From positions 4,060,680 through 4,124,679 of the forward strand of contig JARUPZ010000018.1 of the NCBI GenBank assembly GCA_031213475.1: a DNA stretch of 64,000 nt, read 5' to 3'. The notes beneath the pieces were generated by a model. It ran no database searches. It saw only the letters and a list, made by a program, of their open reading frames with translations, and was not told the DNA's origin. This DNA comes from Nereocystis luetkeana (Eukaryota > Sar > Phaeophyceae > Laminariales > Laminariaceae). Below are positions 1-10,699 of the stretch, piece after piece (positions within the stretch are counted from its first letter, which is position 1; each line of letters starts with the position of its first letter). A program made the position numbers and the translations under genes.

Positions 1-394
1 CGCTACCTGCTGCTGTTGGCGCACTGTGTCGAGCACGGCTGGAGCAGTGACAGTGTTACATCACACACAGCAATACGTAGAAGAAGCAGAGATAGAGGTG
101 TGTTGTTGCGGGATGATCGATCTCGGGTCAAAAAAAAGCAGATAGCCACAGCAATAATACAGCAGCATGTAGACCTGCCACACGTGCCCGTGACTGATCA
201 CTGTGCTGCTGCTGCTGGAAGGCAGGGTTGCAGTGCTGTATGCAGCTGGGGTTAACCACGCTCTCTGCTCTGCTGCTGTATTGGTTTGTCTGTTGTCTGT
301 GTTGTGTGTTGTGTCCAGACGCAAAAAAAACGTACCGGTAGGTACTACGAGTACATGAACGACCAAAAAAATGACGACATTTCAGAGGTACGTA
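1..394. other. No feature recognised
   Basis: Short open frames on both strands show no recognisable domain. The stretch holds a few CTG/CAG-type trinucleotide runs and no repeat shared with the rest of the window that I could see. Confidence 0.4.
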
Positions 395-636
395 CGTACG
401 AAATAAGGCCTCTCGTGTCGAAACCAGGGAAATCGTCTTATCCACTCCCCCCGGAAAAAAAAACTTAGAGCGCCTGCCACGCGCTCCAGAGTGCACGGAT
501 CGCGCCTAGACCTGGACCAATGTGTCCGGCCGGGCTTCATGTGCCCGAGCATTTCGTGTTTTGCCGAAAATTGCTGTGTACGAAGAGAAAAGTTGGCAAA
601 AGTACGAAAAATTGACAAGCATACGTATACATATAA
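395..636 (+). repeat. Extra direct copy of foldback-element arm
   Basis: This stretch repeats the order of the next unit: ATAAGGCCTCTCGT, then a TCGAAACCAGGGAAATC block, then CGGATCGCGCC, then CCGGCCGGGCTTCATG, ending in GTACGAAAAATTGACAA. It lies directly upstream of the inverted pair at 637-1075 in the same orientation as the left arm, so three arms are present (direct, direct, inverted). Confidence 0.75.
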
Positions 637-1075
637 GGCCTCTCGTATCGAAACCAAGGAAATCATCTTATCCACTCCCGCCGGAAAAAAGCTTTGAGCG
701 CGTGCCACGCGCTCTAGAGTGCACGGATCGCGCCGAGACCTGGACCACTGTGTCCGGCCGGGCTTCATGTGCCCGAGCATTTGGTGTTTTGCCGAAAAGT
801 GCTGTGTACGAAGAGAAAAGTTGGCGAAAGTACGAAAAATTGACAAACATATTGGTCAAATTTTCGTACTTTTGCCAACTTTTTTCTACGTGCAAAGCAC
901 TTTTCGGCGAAGCACCCAATGCTCGGACACGGGAAGCCCGCCCGGACACATTGGTCGAGATCTCGGCGTGATCCGTGCACTCTGGAGCGCGTGGCGAGCG
1001 GTCAAAGTTTTTTTTCCGGCTGGAGTGGATAAGACGATTTCCCTGGTTTCAGCACGAAAGGCGTTATGTTGTACG
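637..1075. mobile_element. Foldback-type element with two long inverted arms
   Basis: Two arms of about 215 bp face each other with almost no spacer; the centre is around 850, where GTACGAAAAATTGACAAAC meets its imperfect complement. The outer end reads ATAAGGCCTCTCGT on the left and the related inverted ACGAAAGGCGTTAT on the right. No transposase frame is visible, so it would be non-autonomous. A large palindrome made by local inversion is the alternative. Confidence 0.65.
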
Positions 1076-1289
1076 TACGTATCGGTAAATTGTTGCCCTG
1101 GTCTATGTGTCTGTTTTCCTCACACCAGGTACGCAACAGACAATCACAGATAGATCCCATAGTTCCAACGCTGCCGCCCACACGCCGTGCGTGTGCGACA
1201 CACCCATATGCGCAGTATTGCTGTGGCTTGTTGTGTTTGTCGGAGCCTGCCGTCCGTATTTCACCATCTGCCTTAGGGCCGTTCCTAAC

Positions 1290-1920
1290 GAACCGAGAAA
1301 AAATCACGATTCGTGACTTTTTGGCATGCCAAAATATCACGATCCGTGACATTTCAGTTCTAACGAAAAAGGCCGAAAAACGTCACGTTTCGTGATATTT
1401 TCAAATTGTAAAAATTCCGATATTTCAAACCCAACGATTTTTGCGGGTGGAGCCAACTCTCGCGAGTGGGGCTCGGCTAGGCCGAGCCCCGGCCCGTGGT
1501 ATATTCGAATCACGGGCCGCAGCCTGACCCAGCTTGCGAGATTCCTATTTCACCGACCGTCGGCCAAGCCCGGTTCGCGACGTTCCATCTCGCAGGGCGT
1601 CTTTGTCCGGCCTGGCCTGTGACATCCTCAGGTCATTTTCGCGTTTGTCTTCCAAGCTGTGGCTCGTCCTCCTCGAAATTTGGAGGCCACAACCAGCTCG
1701 TTAGCTCGCGCTCAGCGGTGTCTTTGGGTAGCAGCCCGTTGTCCACAAGCGGCGTACGAAGCAGAGTCTGCCATGCCCCTGTACCGACCATCGGATACCG
1801 TTGGTGCGCGTGGGTTGCGTAGTGCCTTGATCAGGCGTATTTGGAGACACGACAAATGTCACTAATCGTGATTTTGTTTTTTGAGGCAAAAGCTAAAAAA
1901 AATTGGCGTCATGAATCGTG
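1290..1920. other. Palindrome-rich, AT-flanked segment
   Basis: Several copies of a short motif of the type TCACGATTCGTGAC occur around 1300-1400 and again near 1858 and 1910. Between them, 1468-1490 forms a hairpin with a 10-bp perfect stem (GGGGCTCGGC) and a 3-nt loop. Positions 1491-1518 form a second hairpin with stem GGCCCGTG and a 12-nt loop. It could be a short mobile element with internal hairpins; no coding frame is convincing. Confidence 0.35.
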
Positions 1921-2055
1921 TTTTTTTTTTTCTTCGTATTAGACCGATGCCAATGAAAACGCGAAGTTGAAAAGTTTTTTTTCAAATATGTTGCTTTCAA
2001 AAAACAGCCGAAAAATTTCTCGTACCGCCGCTGTGGGAAAAAAAGAGAAAAATGT

Positions 2056-2586
2056 TTGATCGTTTATTTTTTTCCCCCCAACGGCTGCAGGCGGCGCAAT
2101 TTGTTTTTTCTGCTTGCAAATTGTCAAGACGGTGATCGAAACCAGCTCGTGCGACGATCGACGCTCGATCTCGACATAGACTCAGCCCACGGCCAACCCG
2201 CTCGGTATCTGGCAAGGCCAACGAATATAGATGACGGCCTCGAAGATATCAGGTGGATCCATGGTCTAGGGGGCGAGAGCTTGCCGGCGGCGTCCTACGG
2301 TATCCTCCCACACCTGAAAAAAAGTCTATTTTTTGCCATTCGAGACGGATGGAGAAGTTTTGTCTTCTGTTTTGTGCAAACCAGCGGCCGAATGTTTTTG
2401 TATCATACGCCTGGTCAGCTCTCGCCACATGACACCGGCCATGGTGTGAAGACGGTGACCCTAGGGTGGGTCGAAGCCCCTAACGAGCGCTCTTCGTTCA
2501 GAATTCATGACGCAATCGTTGGTTTTGTTGATCGATGTCTGTCGAGGACTCGGAATCTCGCAGCTTCGAACCAAAGATCGGCCTGA
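2056..2586 (+). other. 176-codon open frame, not recognised
   Basis: An uninterrupted ATG frame of 176 codons that begins in T-rich sequence. The middle part has ordinary amino-acid composition, but no domain, motif or repeat is recognisable and no splice context supports it. It may be a decayed transposon frame or a chance ORF. Kept only because it is one of the longest frames in the first 7 kb. Confidence 0.15.
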
Positions 2587-2639
2587 GTTTTTCTCAAGCC
2601 GATGTTGGCCCAACATCGGCCCCAGATTTGCTTTTTTGA

Positions 2640-2990
2640 TGCGGGTACTGCAAGTAAGTATGCTTACTTCAAGTATTTCGTCCGTTGGTTCATACTGCGA
2701 GTACTCGCAGTAGTACCGAAATACTCTCAATATGCTCAGTAATACTTAGAGAGTGAAGTATACTTCGACCGTCTGCGCACCGCGTGTCGACAATTCTCAG
2801 GCCCATTGTTCGGCACAAAAATCACTCACAGATGGTTCGACGAGTGGGAGTTGGAGCAAATTTCTTTCCATGGGGGCAACTGGAATACTTAGAGCACTGG
2901 CAGTACTTCGGGAATATGTATTGCGAGGAGTATGTACTGCGAGTATACTCTCAGTATCTCGATTTCATGTTTATTTTACCCTGAGCGCGA
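2640..2990. repeat. GTACT/AGTACT-rich segment
   Basis: Short words such as AGTACT, GTATACT and CTGCGAGTACTCGCAG recur about every 15-40 bp, giving many small palindromes. No fixed period and no coding content is seen. Confidence 0.4.
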
Positions 2991-3840
2991 AGAAACATTT
3001 ATTTTGCGGGAATATATTTTGTATGTGCTGGATTTTACTCAGCCGGTCACAAAGTATCGTGTCGCAACCTCGACCTCGCGCACCTTTTTGTACTTAACGT
3101 TTTCGCCGCAAGCATTGGAGGACAGATCGCCGCATCACATCTGTATAGGATCCATATCCACTTACTACCCGTACACTTTTATATTATTGTAGCATTAATA
3201 GCAATGATCCCACAATACCATTGCCACAAACAGCACATACTACATAGTCTGTCCTCAAAAATATGTGTGTGTGTTCTTCACGTTATCAATGATGGGTGGA
3301 CGCAGTTACTACTGTAGTTCTAAACAGACAGGTGTGCAGGTACTGCAAACGACGGCGTGTATTATTTCTTGCGCCACTCCCCTAAGCCCTAGGCACGGCC
3401 CGGGGGGGAACCTTGTAAACAGTACCAGGTATTACTTAATAGTATACCTGGTAAATAGTATACCGCCGTACCAGGTAGATCCACGAATAAGAAGAAACAA
3501 TGTTTTTCTTTTTCGCTTTCGATTTGTTTTCTTTGTTTTTGTTTTTTTTCTTTGTTTCCTTTCGTTTCTCTATTTCATAGAATGTGTATGTCGTGCCTGT
3601 CGTATCCAGTATCATGACATGTCATTGCATTGCCCACTGCTGTGCTTACTGCGTACGTGGCAACGTAGCTAGCAGTATCTCTGTGGCGTAGCTTTGTGAC
3701 CACAGAACTTGTATCTCTTCCACGATTGAAGAATCGGCACGGACACTGGTTGTGCTGGATGCCGACGGGTAGAAAGAACGGTTTAATGTGAAGAACACAC
3801 ACACGAATCAGAAAGAAACATTACAAGTATATACATATTC

Positions 3841-3940
3841 ACCCTTTTAGACCTGCACTCCCATTTAGGGGGACAAACTAGCCAAATTCCAAGTAGTTTG
3901 TCCCCATAACGGGACTGCAGCCCTAGCAGGGTTAGCAGGG
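3841..3940. mobile_element. MITE-1 copy (about 100 bp, inverted repeat)
   Basis: MITE-1 is a short element whose two halves are inverted. The left end reads CCTTTTAGRMCYGCAGTCCC followed by GGGGACAAAC; the right end is the complement, GTTTGTCCCC then GGGACTGCRG. This copy has both halves with moderate decay. Family copies lie at 4319, 4826 (half), 6497, 17001, 28373 and 42508. Confidence 0.7.
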
Positions 3941-4318
3941 AATATGACAACGCTCAATTTGTGGGGGACGCTACGTGAGAAATTCGGATTAAGAAATCGG
4001 GCTCATGTGGGGCGGAGCCCCGGACAGGTTCTCTTTCATGTGGTTATGGTGTGGAGGACACACCGAGGTTGGTTGGTGTCCCGAGTCTTCGGGGAACGGA
4101 GTGAGTCACCTTTGTTGACTTGAACTTGTGTACTATGAGGCGGTACTATCTAGGGGAAGGGGGAAGGGGGCCTGGTATCCACACTCAGCTGCCATCATAG
4201 CGGCATCATGGCATACAATGAAGCCAACATATTCATACTCCCAATACTTATTATTAACAATAGTCTGCTCAAGTGTGTCACCAGAATAAGCTCGCTCAGA
4301 CTGCTATTACAATATTAA

Positions 4319-4422
4319 CCCTTTGAGTACTGCAGCCGGTCCCGTTTAGGGGGCAGCATACTTGGAATTAGAGTCGTTTGCCCCCAAATCGGGACTGCGG
4401 TGTTACTATTCCTAAAAGGGTT
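4319..4422. mobile_element. MITE-1 copy
   Basis: Both inverted halves are present: CCCTTTGAGTACTGCAG on the left and the complementary CCTAAAAGGG end on the right. The inner GGGGGCAG/TTTGCCCCC pair is retained. Confidence 0.65.
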
Positions 4423-4439
4423 GAGGGCCGCAGTAGTCC

Positions 4440-4690
4440 CGTTCTGGGGAAAATTGACGAGAAAAAGTTACGATTGTAGCAACAGCCCCTTCGGTGATTG
4501 GGGATGGTGTAAGTCGGTGTCCGGCTTACAGCAGTGCTTGCAGTCGTACGGCACTCGGAGCAACATGTTCCTACCTCCTCCCCCGTATATGCTGCTGGGT
4601 GCTCACGCTGCTTCTACTCTAGACGGTTGATACGAGTAACGCCAGAGTTATCCTTGGTTTGGTCGATATCTCGGGGACCCAATATCGTAC
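4440..4690 (+). repeat. Dispersed repeat R3, copy 1
   Basis: Shares an ordered set of blocks with 41609-41830 (plus) and 54215-54440 (minus): AAAATTGACGA, ACGATT(G/A)(T/C)AGCAACG, a CTGGTGTCCGAGTTAC-like block, GTCGTACGGCA, GGGTGCTCACGCTGC and GTAGACGGTTGAT. No open frame is conserved among the copies. Probably an old non-autonomous element. Confidence 0.5.
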
Positions 4691-4825
4691 CTGGTACGAG
4701 GCTTTCTTCTTGGCGGGACCATACTGCTGTCTGTACGTGGTACATTGCTAATGCAGTTATAATAAACGATCCCTTCGTAAAATCTGCTGTAGTGTGGAAC
4801 ACTGCAGTCCTGTTTCGAGGATGAA

Positions 4826-4882
4826 CCACTCAAAATTCGGGTATTTTGTCCCCAGAACGGGACTGCGGCCGTACAAGGGATC
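4826..4882. mobile_element. MITE-1, right half only
   Basis: Contains the TTTTGTCCCC and ACGGGACTGCGG blocks of MITE-1 without a matching left half. Confidence 0.5.
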
Positions 4883-4884
4883 CA

Positions 4885-6340
4885 GCACAGCAGTTTAGGT
4901 CCGCCGATAAGAAAGTGCCCAATAAGAACATAAGGCTCCCTCTTGGATCGCGAACCTAAGAAGATTGGGTTAGGAATAACGGCTCAGTGGTGGACTCTAC
5001 ACTAAATCCTATATAATGGCCTACGCTCAAGGTTGTTTGAAGATACGGCGCCCCAATAAGAATCTCAGGCTTGCCCAGACAACGTACTCGTACGAGTACG
5101 TGTTTCTTGTCGTCGGGCCCATACTGCTGTACGCTGCTTGCCGTGCTGCCGCTGCGCTAAGCACTATTAGGTATTAATAACTGATGCGCGCTGTCACCAC
5201 GTCACGATCCTTCAAGAAGACGAACCGCTACGATGCACCACCAGCTGCCAGCATTAAATTTTGCGTACGTACACCACGTTGGTATGAATGATGTACGTTT
5301 TATACGTTTACAATTGTTCAAGTTTCATTGCGTAAAAACTCAGCGAAATTCAGAATTATCCGTCATCTCAGGATTGACTGCTGTTGATCTCTTGCTTGAT
5401 GCTCACGGTTGATAACTGCAGCAGCAGTACTGCTGGAAGACTACGAGTACCGGCACGTACTGCGTTTGGCTGTCTGTTTGGTCCAGAACTTGCATTTCTC
5501 ACGCACGCCGGGTATTTACAGCTCGCACAACAAGCTTCTTTCTTGCCATCCCATCTTGGGCAAGAGCACAAGCACTTCACGCCGAGGGCACGGCAACAGG
5601 GGCCTGGGTCTAACCTGATATGTACACGTACGGTTTTGTCGAGCGTAATAGATGGTGCATAAACTCGTCCATATTACGAGTACAGGTACGATGCAGGTAC
5701 TCGTACATCAGAAGTAGCAAGGAAATCGGGGGGGGGGGCAGGAAAAAGGGGAAAACGAGAAAATATATGCCGCAAAATGCGAAGGAATGCGAAAAAAAAT
5801 GCGGCCCATTCAAAAATGGGCAAAACAGAAAGAAAGAAAAAAAACGCACCTCTTTCGTCCTTCTACCAGCAAAGCTTGAACACGATTGGCGGAGAACCTC
5901 TAGGACAACTCTGCCACCAGAGCAGCGCTCCCTCCCTAGCTATCTGTTGCTGCTGGCGCTGCCGTTGTCGCCGCTGATGCTCCTCCTGCGGTGCCTTTCC
6001 CTTGCTCCGTTGTATCGTGTGTGGCTGGCAGCCGTGACGGTGCGGCGTGTTTGGCATGTTTCCGTTTCTGTCAGAAATGAAACGTCAAAATATATCTGCA
6101 CATTTGTTTTCAAATTCCATGAAACTTATTGCGCTCGTATTGTGCTGCAGAATTGACTTTGAGCTCCAGCATTGACAATTTCTGACAGTACCCGCTCGCC
6201 TGCTGCATACAGCACGAGATAGTCTCGGTCAAAGGGTATGCATGGGTGCATAAAGCAAGGAAAACTGTGTCTATGGGCCAGGAAACATGACTTCCGCTTG
6301 TTGTCGCTGGTCGTCGGGAGTCAGGAGTGAAACCGTCAAC
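4885..6340. other. No feature recognised
   Basis: Overlapping short frames exist on both strands but none looks like a known protein. A poly-G run lies near 5730, followed by A-rich sequence. The word TACGAGTAC or its complement recurs near 5090, 5441 and 5675. Confidence 0.35.
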
Positions 6341-6341
6341 G

Positions 6342-7226
6342 GGGCGAATATTTCGTGTACCGGGCAACCGGATATTTCGTGTACCGGGCTTACCACACGC
6401 GGATGTATACGATACATTTCCGTCTCGTTTTCGTCCGTTTTTTTGTGCCCCAGGGCTGCAGATTATACAGTAGTGCCCCTCGTATTTCCACTTGACAACC
6501 CTTTTAGAACCGCAGACTCGTTTGTGGGGACAAACCAGTCAAATGCTAGGTAGTTTGCCCCCAAAACGGGACTACGGTTCTAAAACCCCGACCTGTGAAA
6601 TTCAACGACCTACCACGCTGTATGCTGTGCGGTAGAGTTGCACCCCGGCCTCAAAATTTGGAACCGGGTACCCGACCGGGTGGGGGACGGTTGAGGCGGA
6701 ACCGGTACCGGGTACTGGGTCCCGGCAGACACGGGTACCCGGGTACCCGGGTTACCATACACTATTTGCTCCCCTTTTAGCATTTGAGCGGTGGCGGATG
6801 AGGCGGACGCGGATATCTGGGTACCCGCGTACCCGAGTACCCGGGTTACCATACACTATTTGCTCCCCTTTTTGCGTTTGAGCGGCGGCGTAAGGCGGGC
6901 ACGGGTACCCGGGATACCATACCATATATATTTGCTAAACTTGTAGCTTTGGAACGGCGGCGTGGTAGGCAAGGCAGGTATTGTTAGGGGTATTCTCTAT
7001 TCTCGGTCTGTAGTCTGCAGCGACGAGAGGCGAGAGTCTAGCGGCACAGCCGCAGGAGTGTAAAAATCAACGTATACCCCAGTCTTTTGGGGGCCTCCGT
7101 ACAGCACAATTGATGGGTACCCGGGGTACAAATACCCGCGGTTCCGTGAGTTGGACCGGGACGGTTCCGGTTCCGACGGTTCCGGGTACCCGGTTCTCAG
7201 CGGCGAATATTTCGTGTACCGGGCCT
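6342..7226. repeat. GGGTACCC-rich block flanked by direct repeats
   Basis: The 20-mer GCGAATATTTCGTGTACCGG occurs near 6345 and again near 7204, bracketing this segment; a shorter copy lies at about 6373. Inside are two partly repeated units that begin with a GGGTACCC run and continue ACCATACACTATTTGCTCCC, near 6735 and 6840, plus a weaker third near 6903. A MITE-1 copy is also inside. No coding frame is apparent. Confidence 0.5.
6497..6586. mobile_element. MITE-1 copy
   Basis: Well preserved: AACCCTTTTAGAACCGCAG at the left and ACTACGGTTCTAAAA at the right, with GGGGACAAAC and GTTTGCCCCC inside. Confidence 0.7.
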
Positions 7227-8660
7227 GCTTTTAATTAATTGAATATTAATCCCGGGGGCGAAGCCCCCGAAAATTCTTGGAAACCTTTTGTGCTGTATGT
7301 AACTGGGACCGTACGGAATAAACGGAAATGGACAGGACTCTGCGTTCGAGGATACATCCGCTCGGCGCTTCGATATATCACCTTCGTTGCTGACTGCGAC
7401 TGTAGAGTGTTTTCACTGTTACCGGTAGCCGTCGCTGTCCGTGCAGCTGGCGCTCTGCTGTTCACAAGAAGACTTGAGCTCTTTCTTCCCTCGTCGACTC
7501 GCATCGAAGTTATGGAAGGCTTTGTATCATGCAGAGGGGGGACGGGTCTCTACCGTCCACTTTGTTCAGTGTTATATCGTCATTCTTCAGGCGTAGACGG
7601 AGGAGACGGTGTGAGGCCCCCCACCCCCTGTCCGGAGGGTCGAAGTTGGATAATTCGTAATTCGACTTGAGACTTGCGGTTTGAGGTATAGAAAAAAAAA
7701 ATCACCCGCCCCTCGCGGAAGAGAATAATATACGGGATGAAGGGAAAAAAGTTATCGGTACAGAGGCACATCAGCAGTACGTACATACCAGGTACTTACT
7801 ACTGCTGTCGCCATGCCATAGGCATATTATAGACCTCATCTGACCCCTGACCACTACTGACTACCAGGTACTTCTGACTGACGCCTGATACATACCTGGT
7901 AGCAACTACTAATAATGCTGACTTCTGAAAAAAGGTAGAGAAGTTTGGCTCGTGTGGAGAGCGATGCTAAAGTGGGCATACCACTACTAACAGTTAACTG
8001 CTGTTGTTGTTGTTATTGGTTTTTCACCTGTTTTTAGAGGCCGGGCTACTAACTTACTATTCGACACTACTACGAGTTGGTTGTGAGGCACTACTACTGT
8101 TGTGTGTGTACTGCACCATTATGTCCCTAACCTATACAAGTACGCCTTACGAGTGTCGGTAGGTACTTGCTTAACCCTTTACCATCAGCCCCACAGACTA
8201 ATATCAGCTGCTGCAAGTAAGTAGCGGTATGACGGTACGAAAGACCCCAACCCAATCAACCAATCAATGTATACCGTCCTCAATGACTGACAGCTAGCTA
8301 CTTCTGCTGCCGTGACAGCTACGGGGTCGGTCTCGAGGCTAAAACCTCCTGTTACGGTAGCATTGCCCTGGAAAGCCTGTGAAAAGGCCATCCATCCATG
8401 GAGTCCACCCGGAACGGCACCCGCGGGCCACGGCACAAAACCCAGCCAAACCATGCCGAGGACCAGCGAAGAGGGAGCGCGCAGGCCGCAGGCCCGGACA
8501 AGGTAGATGGTCCCGTCGTCCACGGGGATTAGTCGGCTAGATCCACTGCGGCCGTGCTCAGCGGCCGGTTGTGGCGGGCGGGACAGAGACGGGGTCGCGT
8601 GTTTTGCCGCTGTCTGCCACACGCGTTGTTTTATTTTGATTGCCCTGCCCGTCCCCCCCG
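7227..8660. other. No gene recognised; possible SINE scrap
   Basis: Around 7460-7510 a CTTCCCTCGTCGACTC block matches, on the other strand, the body of the tRNA-derived SINE at 31262. Three copies of the 9-mer TACCAGGTA or its complement lie at 7786, 7862 and 7893. A 179-codon minus-strand frame (8185-8724) runs into LINE sequence and has no recognisable domain, so I do not call it a gene. Confidence 0.35.
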
Positions 8661-8664
8661 GAGG

Positions 8665-9055
8665 GAGTTGATGCACAGATGTGCCCGTGTGCCAAATCAA
8701 TACCTGGTAGAGAATAGTACTCACACAATAATAGGAGAATGTGAGTTGTGCAAGGAGGCACGGGACGTCTTAGAAGAGGAGATGATAGAAATAGACGAAT
8801 GTGACATGGGGGGATATGGTGCACTAGAAAGCAGCGAGAAAACGATCGTTATCCTAGGAGGTAGACGGTGGCCACAGGCGGCGAAACAGGAAGGGGATAA
8901 GACTAGCAAAAAGTTTCGATGTATAGTATGGAAACAAAACGTAATGAGCGCCCAACGTCGAAGGTGTCTCTATTAGGAGTAGGATCGGTGCCCCGTCTCG
9001 AGAGGGATGCGTGGTCAATGGTCAAACGACCAAGGCAAGCAACAAATGAGGACGC
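8665..9055 (+). mobile_element. LINE 3' end (reverse-transcriptase C-terminus), degenerate
   Basis: Translated across frameshifts, this encodes the C-terminal part of a non-LTR retrotransposon ORF. A cysteine/histidine cluster (AQMCPC-like) is followed by a CELCKEARDVLEEEM block, then IVILGGRRWPQAAKQEGDK and, in another frame, VSIRSR and GCVVNGQTTKASNK with a TGA stop. That stop lies about 7 bases before a poly-C run, so the element has almost no 3' UTR. The same region recurs at 20640-21420 and 40452-40622 on the minus strand. The protein is broken by frameshifts and 5' truncated. Confidence 0.75.
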
Positions 9056-9179
9056 CCCCCCCCCCTCCCTGCAATCGTCGCCGGGGGTGGTCCGAGGGAT
9101 GTCGCCGTCCGTTCCCCGGCACAGGCACGTACTTCTTGTGTTTTTGCCTTCTTCAACGACGCATTTTATTTCCGCCCTG

Positions 9180-9262
9180 CCCCTCTCCCCTCGCTGGGGG
9201 TATTGCAGTAGCTCGTGTTCTGCCATTTCTGAATGTGTTTTCGTCCCACCCCCGCCCCTAAT
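9180..9262 (+). repeat. Unit flanking poly-C tails, copy 1
   Basis: CCCCTCGCTGGGGGT followed by GTGTTCT and a CACCCCCGCCCC end. The same order recurs at 9823-9900 and 10405-10490, about 580-640 bp apart and each time downstream of a C-rich tail, suggesting tandem duplication of a SINE plus its flank. Confidence 0.45.
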
Positions 9263-9264
9263 TT

Positions 9265-9822
9265 ATACCTATATAGCTATTAGGTGGGGTTGGAGTCGGT
9301 CAGCAAATACGCAGTAAAACACGCGAATCACTGCTCGAGCTAGACATTCAGGGTACTGTTGCTTTGTTTTGGAGGTCGCCATGGCTGGCGGTTGAGTAAT
9401 TCCGTTTGTGCTAGGTGGAGAACCTCAACTCCGCACAAGGGCGATTATCGTATCACGTTGTGTGCAGATGGCAAGGCACCCACGAGGCACAGTTACACAG
9501 TATACCCATTGCTGCCTCTCGAAGCGGCCACACCGGACAGCAAATCAATTATTTCAAAGCTGTCATCCATACGCAAAAAAGTACGCACAACATGCCGAAA
9601 CCCGCGTCACAAGGGGTTCTCAGTTATTAGTAGGACGCAGGTCACGCTCCATGCGACTCACCGACCACCTCACGGCGCTTCGCGCCTGGAGCAAGCAATG
9701 TCTGCCTGGTCGGTGGAAACGCGACGAGCTCTGCTTCGGCATTGTAGTCGTGCGAGGGCCTATGATCATGCGACTGCGGCCATGCATGACATGAGTACCT
9801 CCCCCCCTCCTTCCCCCGCCCC
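9265..9822 (+). mobile_element. SINE-C copy, near full length
   Basis: First of about 21 copies of the main SINE-like family. In sense orientation it starts near a GGTTGGNNTNGGTTGGC-like 5' end. It continues through GAGCTAGAC, CAGGGTAC, CTCCGCACAAGG and GGCACCCACGAGGC to CACCTCACGGCGCTTCGCGC. The conserved tail is GGGTCTATGGTCATACGAC, then CATGCATGACATGAGTAC, then poly-C. No protein is encoded: the similar peptides read from many copies are in whichever frames happen to be open. This copy is diverged at its 5' end and contains AAGTACGCACA, which is shared only with the copy at 44660. Confidence 0.75.
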
Positions 9823-9904
9823 TCGCTGGGGATGTGGCGATTAGTTGTGTTCTTTTGTCATCAGGGGTATATTTTCACACCCCCCCCCCCCTCTCTCTGG
9901 GAAT
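9823..9904 (+). repeat. Unit flanking poly-C tails, copy 2
   Basis: CCCTCGCTGGGGATGTGGCG, then TTGTGTTCTTTTGTC, then a TTTTCACACC(C)n end. It is the closest match to the copy at 10405. Confidence 0.45.
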
Positions 9905-9949
9905 GGGGTGGCTGCACGTTTTTGACCCCCCTCACCCCTACCCATGGCT

Positions 9950-10222
9950 ATCTCTGGGGAGACCAAAACAGAAAACGAACCAATCAACTTGAAGCTGTCA
10001 TCCCTATGCAAGTCCGCCTCTCAGGGAGCTCTTACTAGGATGCAGCTCACCCCTTAATGCGACTTGCTCAACACCTCACGGCGCTTCGCGCTTAGTGCAA
10101 CTAATGTCTGTCCGTTTGGTGAAAACCCGACGTGCTCCGCCCCGGTATTGTAGGGATGCGAGGGTCTATGGTCATGCGATTATATGGTCATGCGATTACG
10201 GTCATGCATGACGTAAGTACAC
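9950..10222 (+). mobile_element. SINE-C copy, 5' truncated
   Basis: Begins in the element middle (CAATCAACTTGAAGCTGTCATCC) and runs to ATGCATGACGTAAGTACACCC. A short local duplication, GGTCATGCGATTA, is present in the tail. Confidence 0.65.
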
Positions 10223-10405
10223 CCGCCGGACACCTCACGGTGCTTCGCGCTTGGAGACAGACAATGTCCCTGGTCGGTGAAAACTCGACATGCTCCGTCC
10301 CGGCATTTTAGGGAGGCGAGGGTCTATGGTCATCCGACTACAGCCATGAATGAGATCGAGAGTATATATCTCCTATCGAGTACGCCCCCCCCCCCCCCCC
10401 CCCGC
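10223..10405 (+). mobile_element. SINE-C copy, 3' part only
   Basis: Starts at CCGGACACCTCACGG and ends in a poly-C tail of about 18 after GAGTACG. It joins directly to the preceding copy. Confidence 0.65.
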
Positions 10406-10490
10406 TCCTCGCTGGGGGTGTGGCGATCCCTTGTTATCTTCTGTTGTCCGGTGTTCTTCCCTTGTCAGCGATACACTTTCACCCCGCCCC
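10405..10490 (+). repeat. Unit flanking poly-C tails, copy 3
   Basis: CTCGCTGGGGGTGTGGCGAT, TTGTCCGGTGTTCTT and TTTCACCCCGCCCC in the same order as at 9823. C-rich sequence with no gene continues to about 10600. Confidence 0.45.
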
Positions 10491-10699
10491 TCCCCCTCTA
10501 GGCATGTGATACCAGTTTGTGCTTATCTGTTTTCAGGATTACTTCTTCGTCCCCCCCCTCCCCCCCCCTCTACCCTCGGTCGAGCTGTGCGACGGTAGTT
10601 TCTGCGCGTGACGAGCCCGTCCCTTACGAGTGGGTGGTCGGTGTCCCTTTTGCTTTTTTAGCCTTTTTGACGTTCCTGGGTAACGTTTCACACCCTGTA

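Noticed and set aside
8185-8724. 179-codon minus-strand frame
   Set aside because: No domain, starts inside a degenerate LINE fragment on the other strand, no splice or start support.
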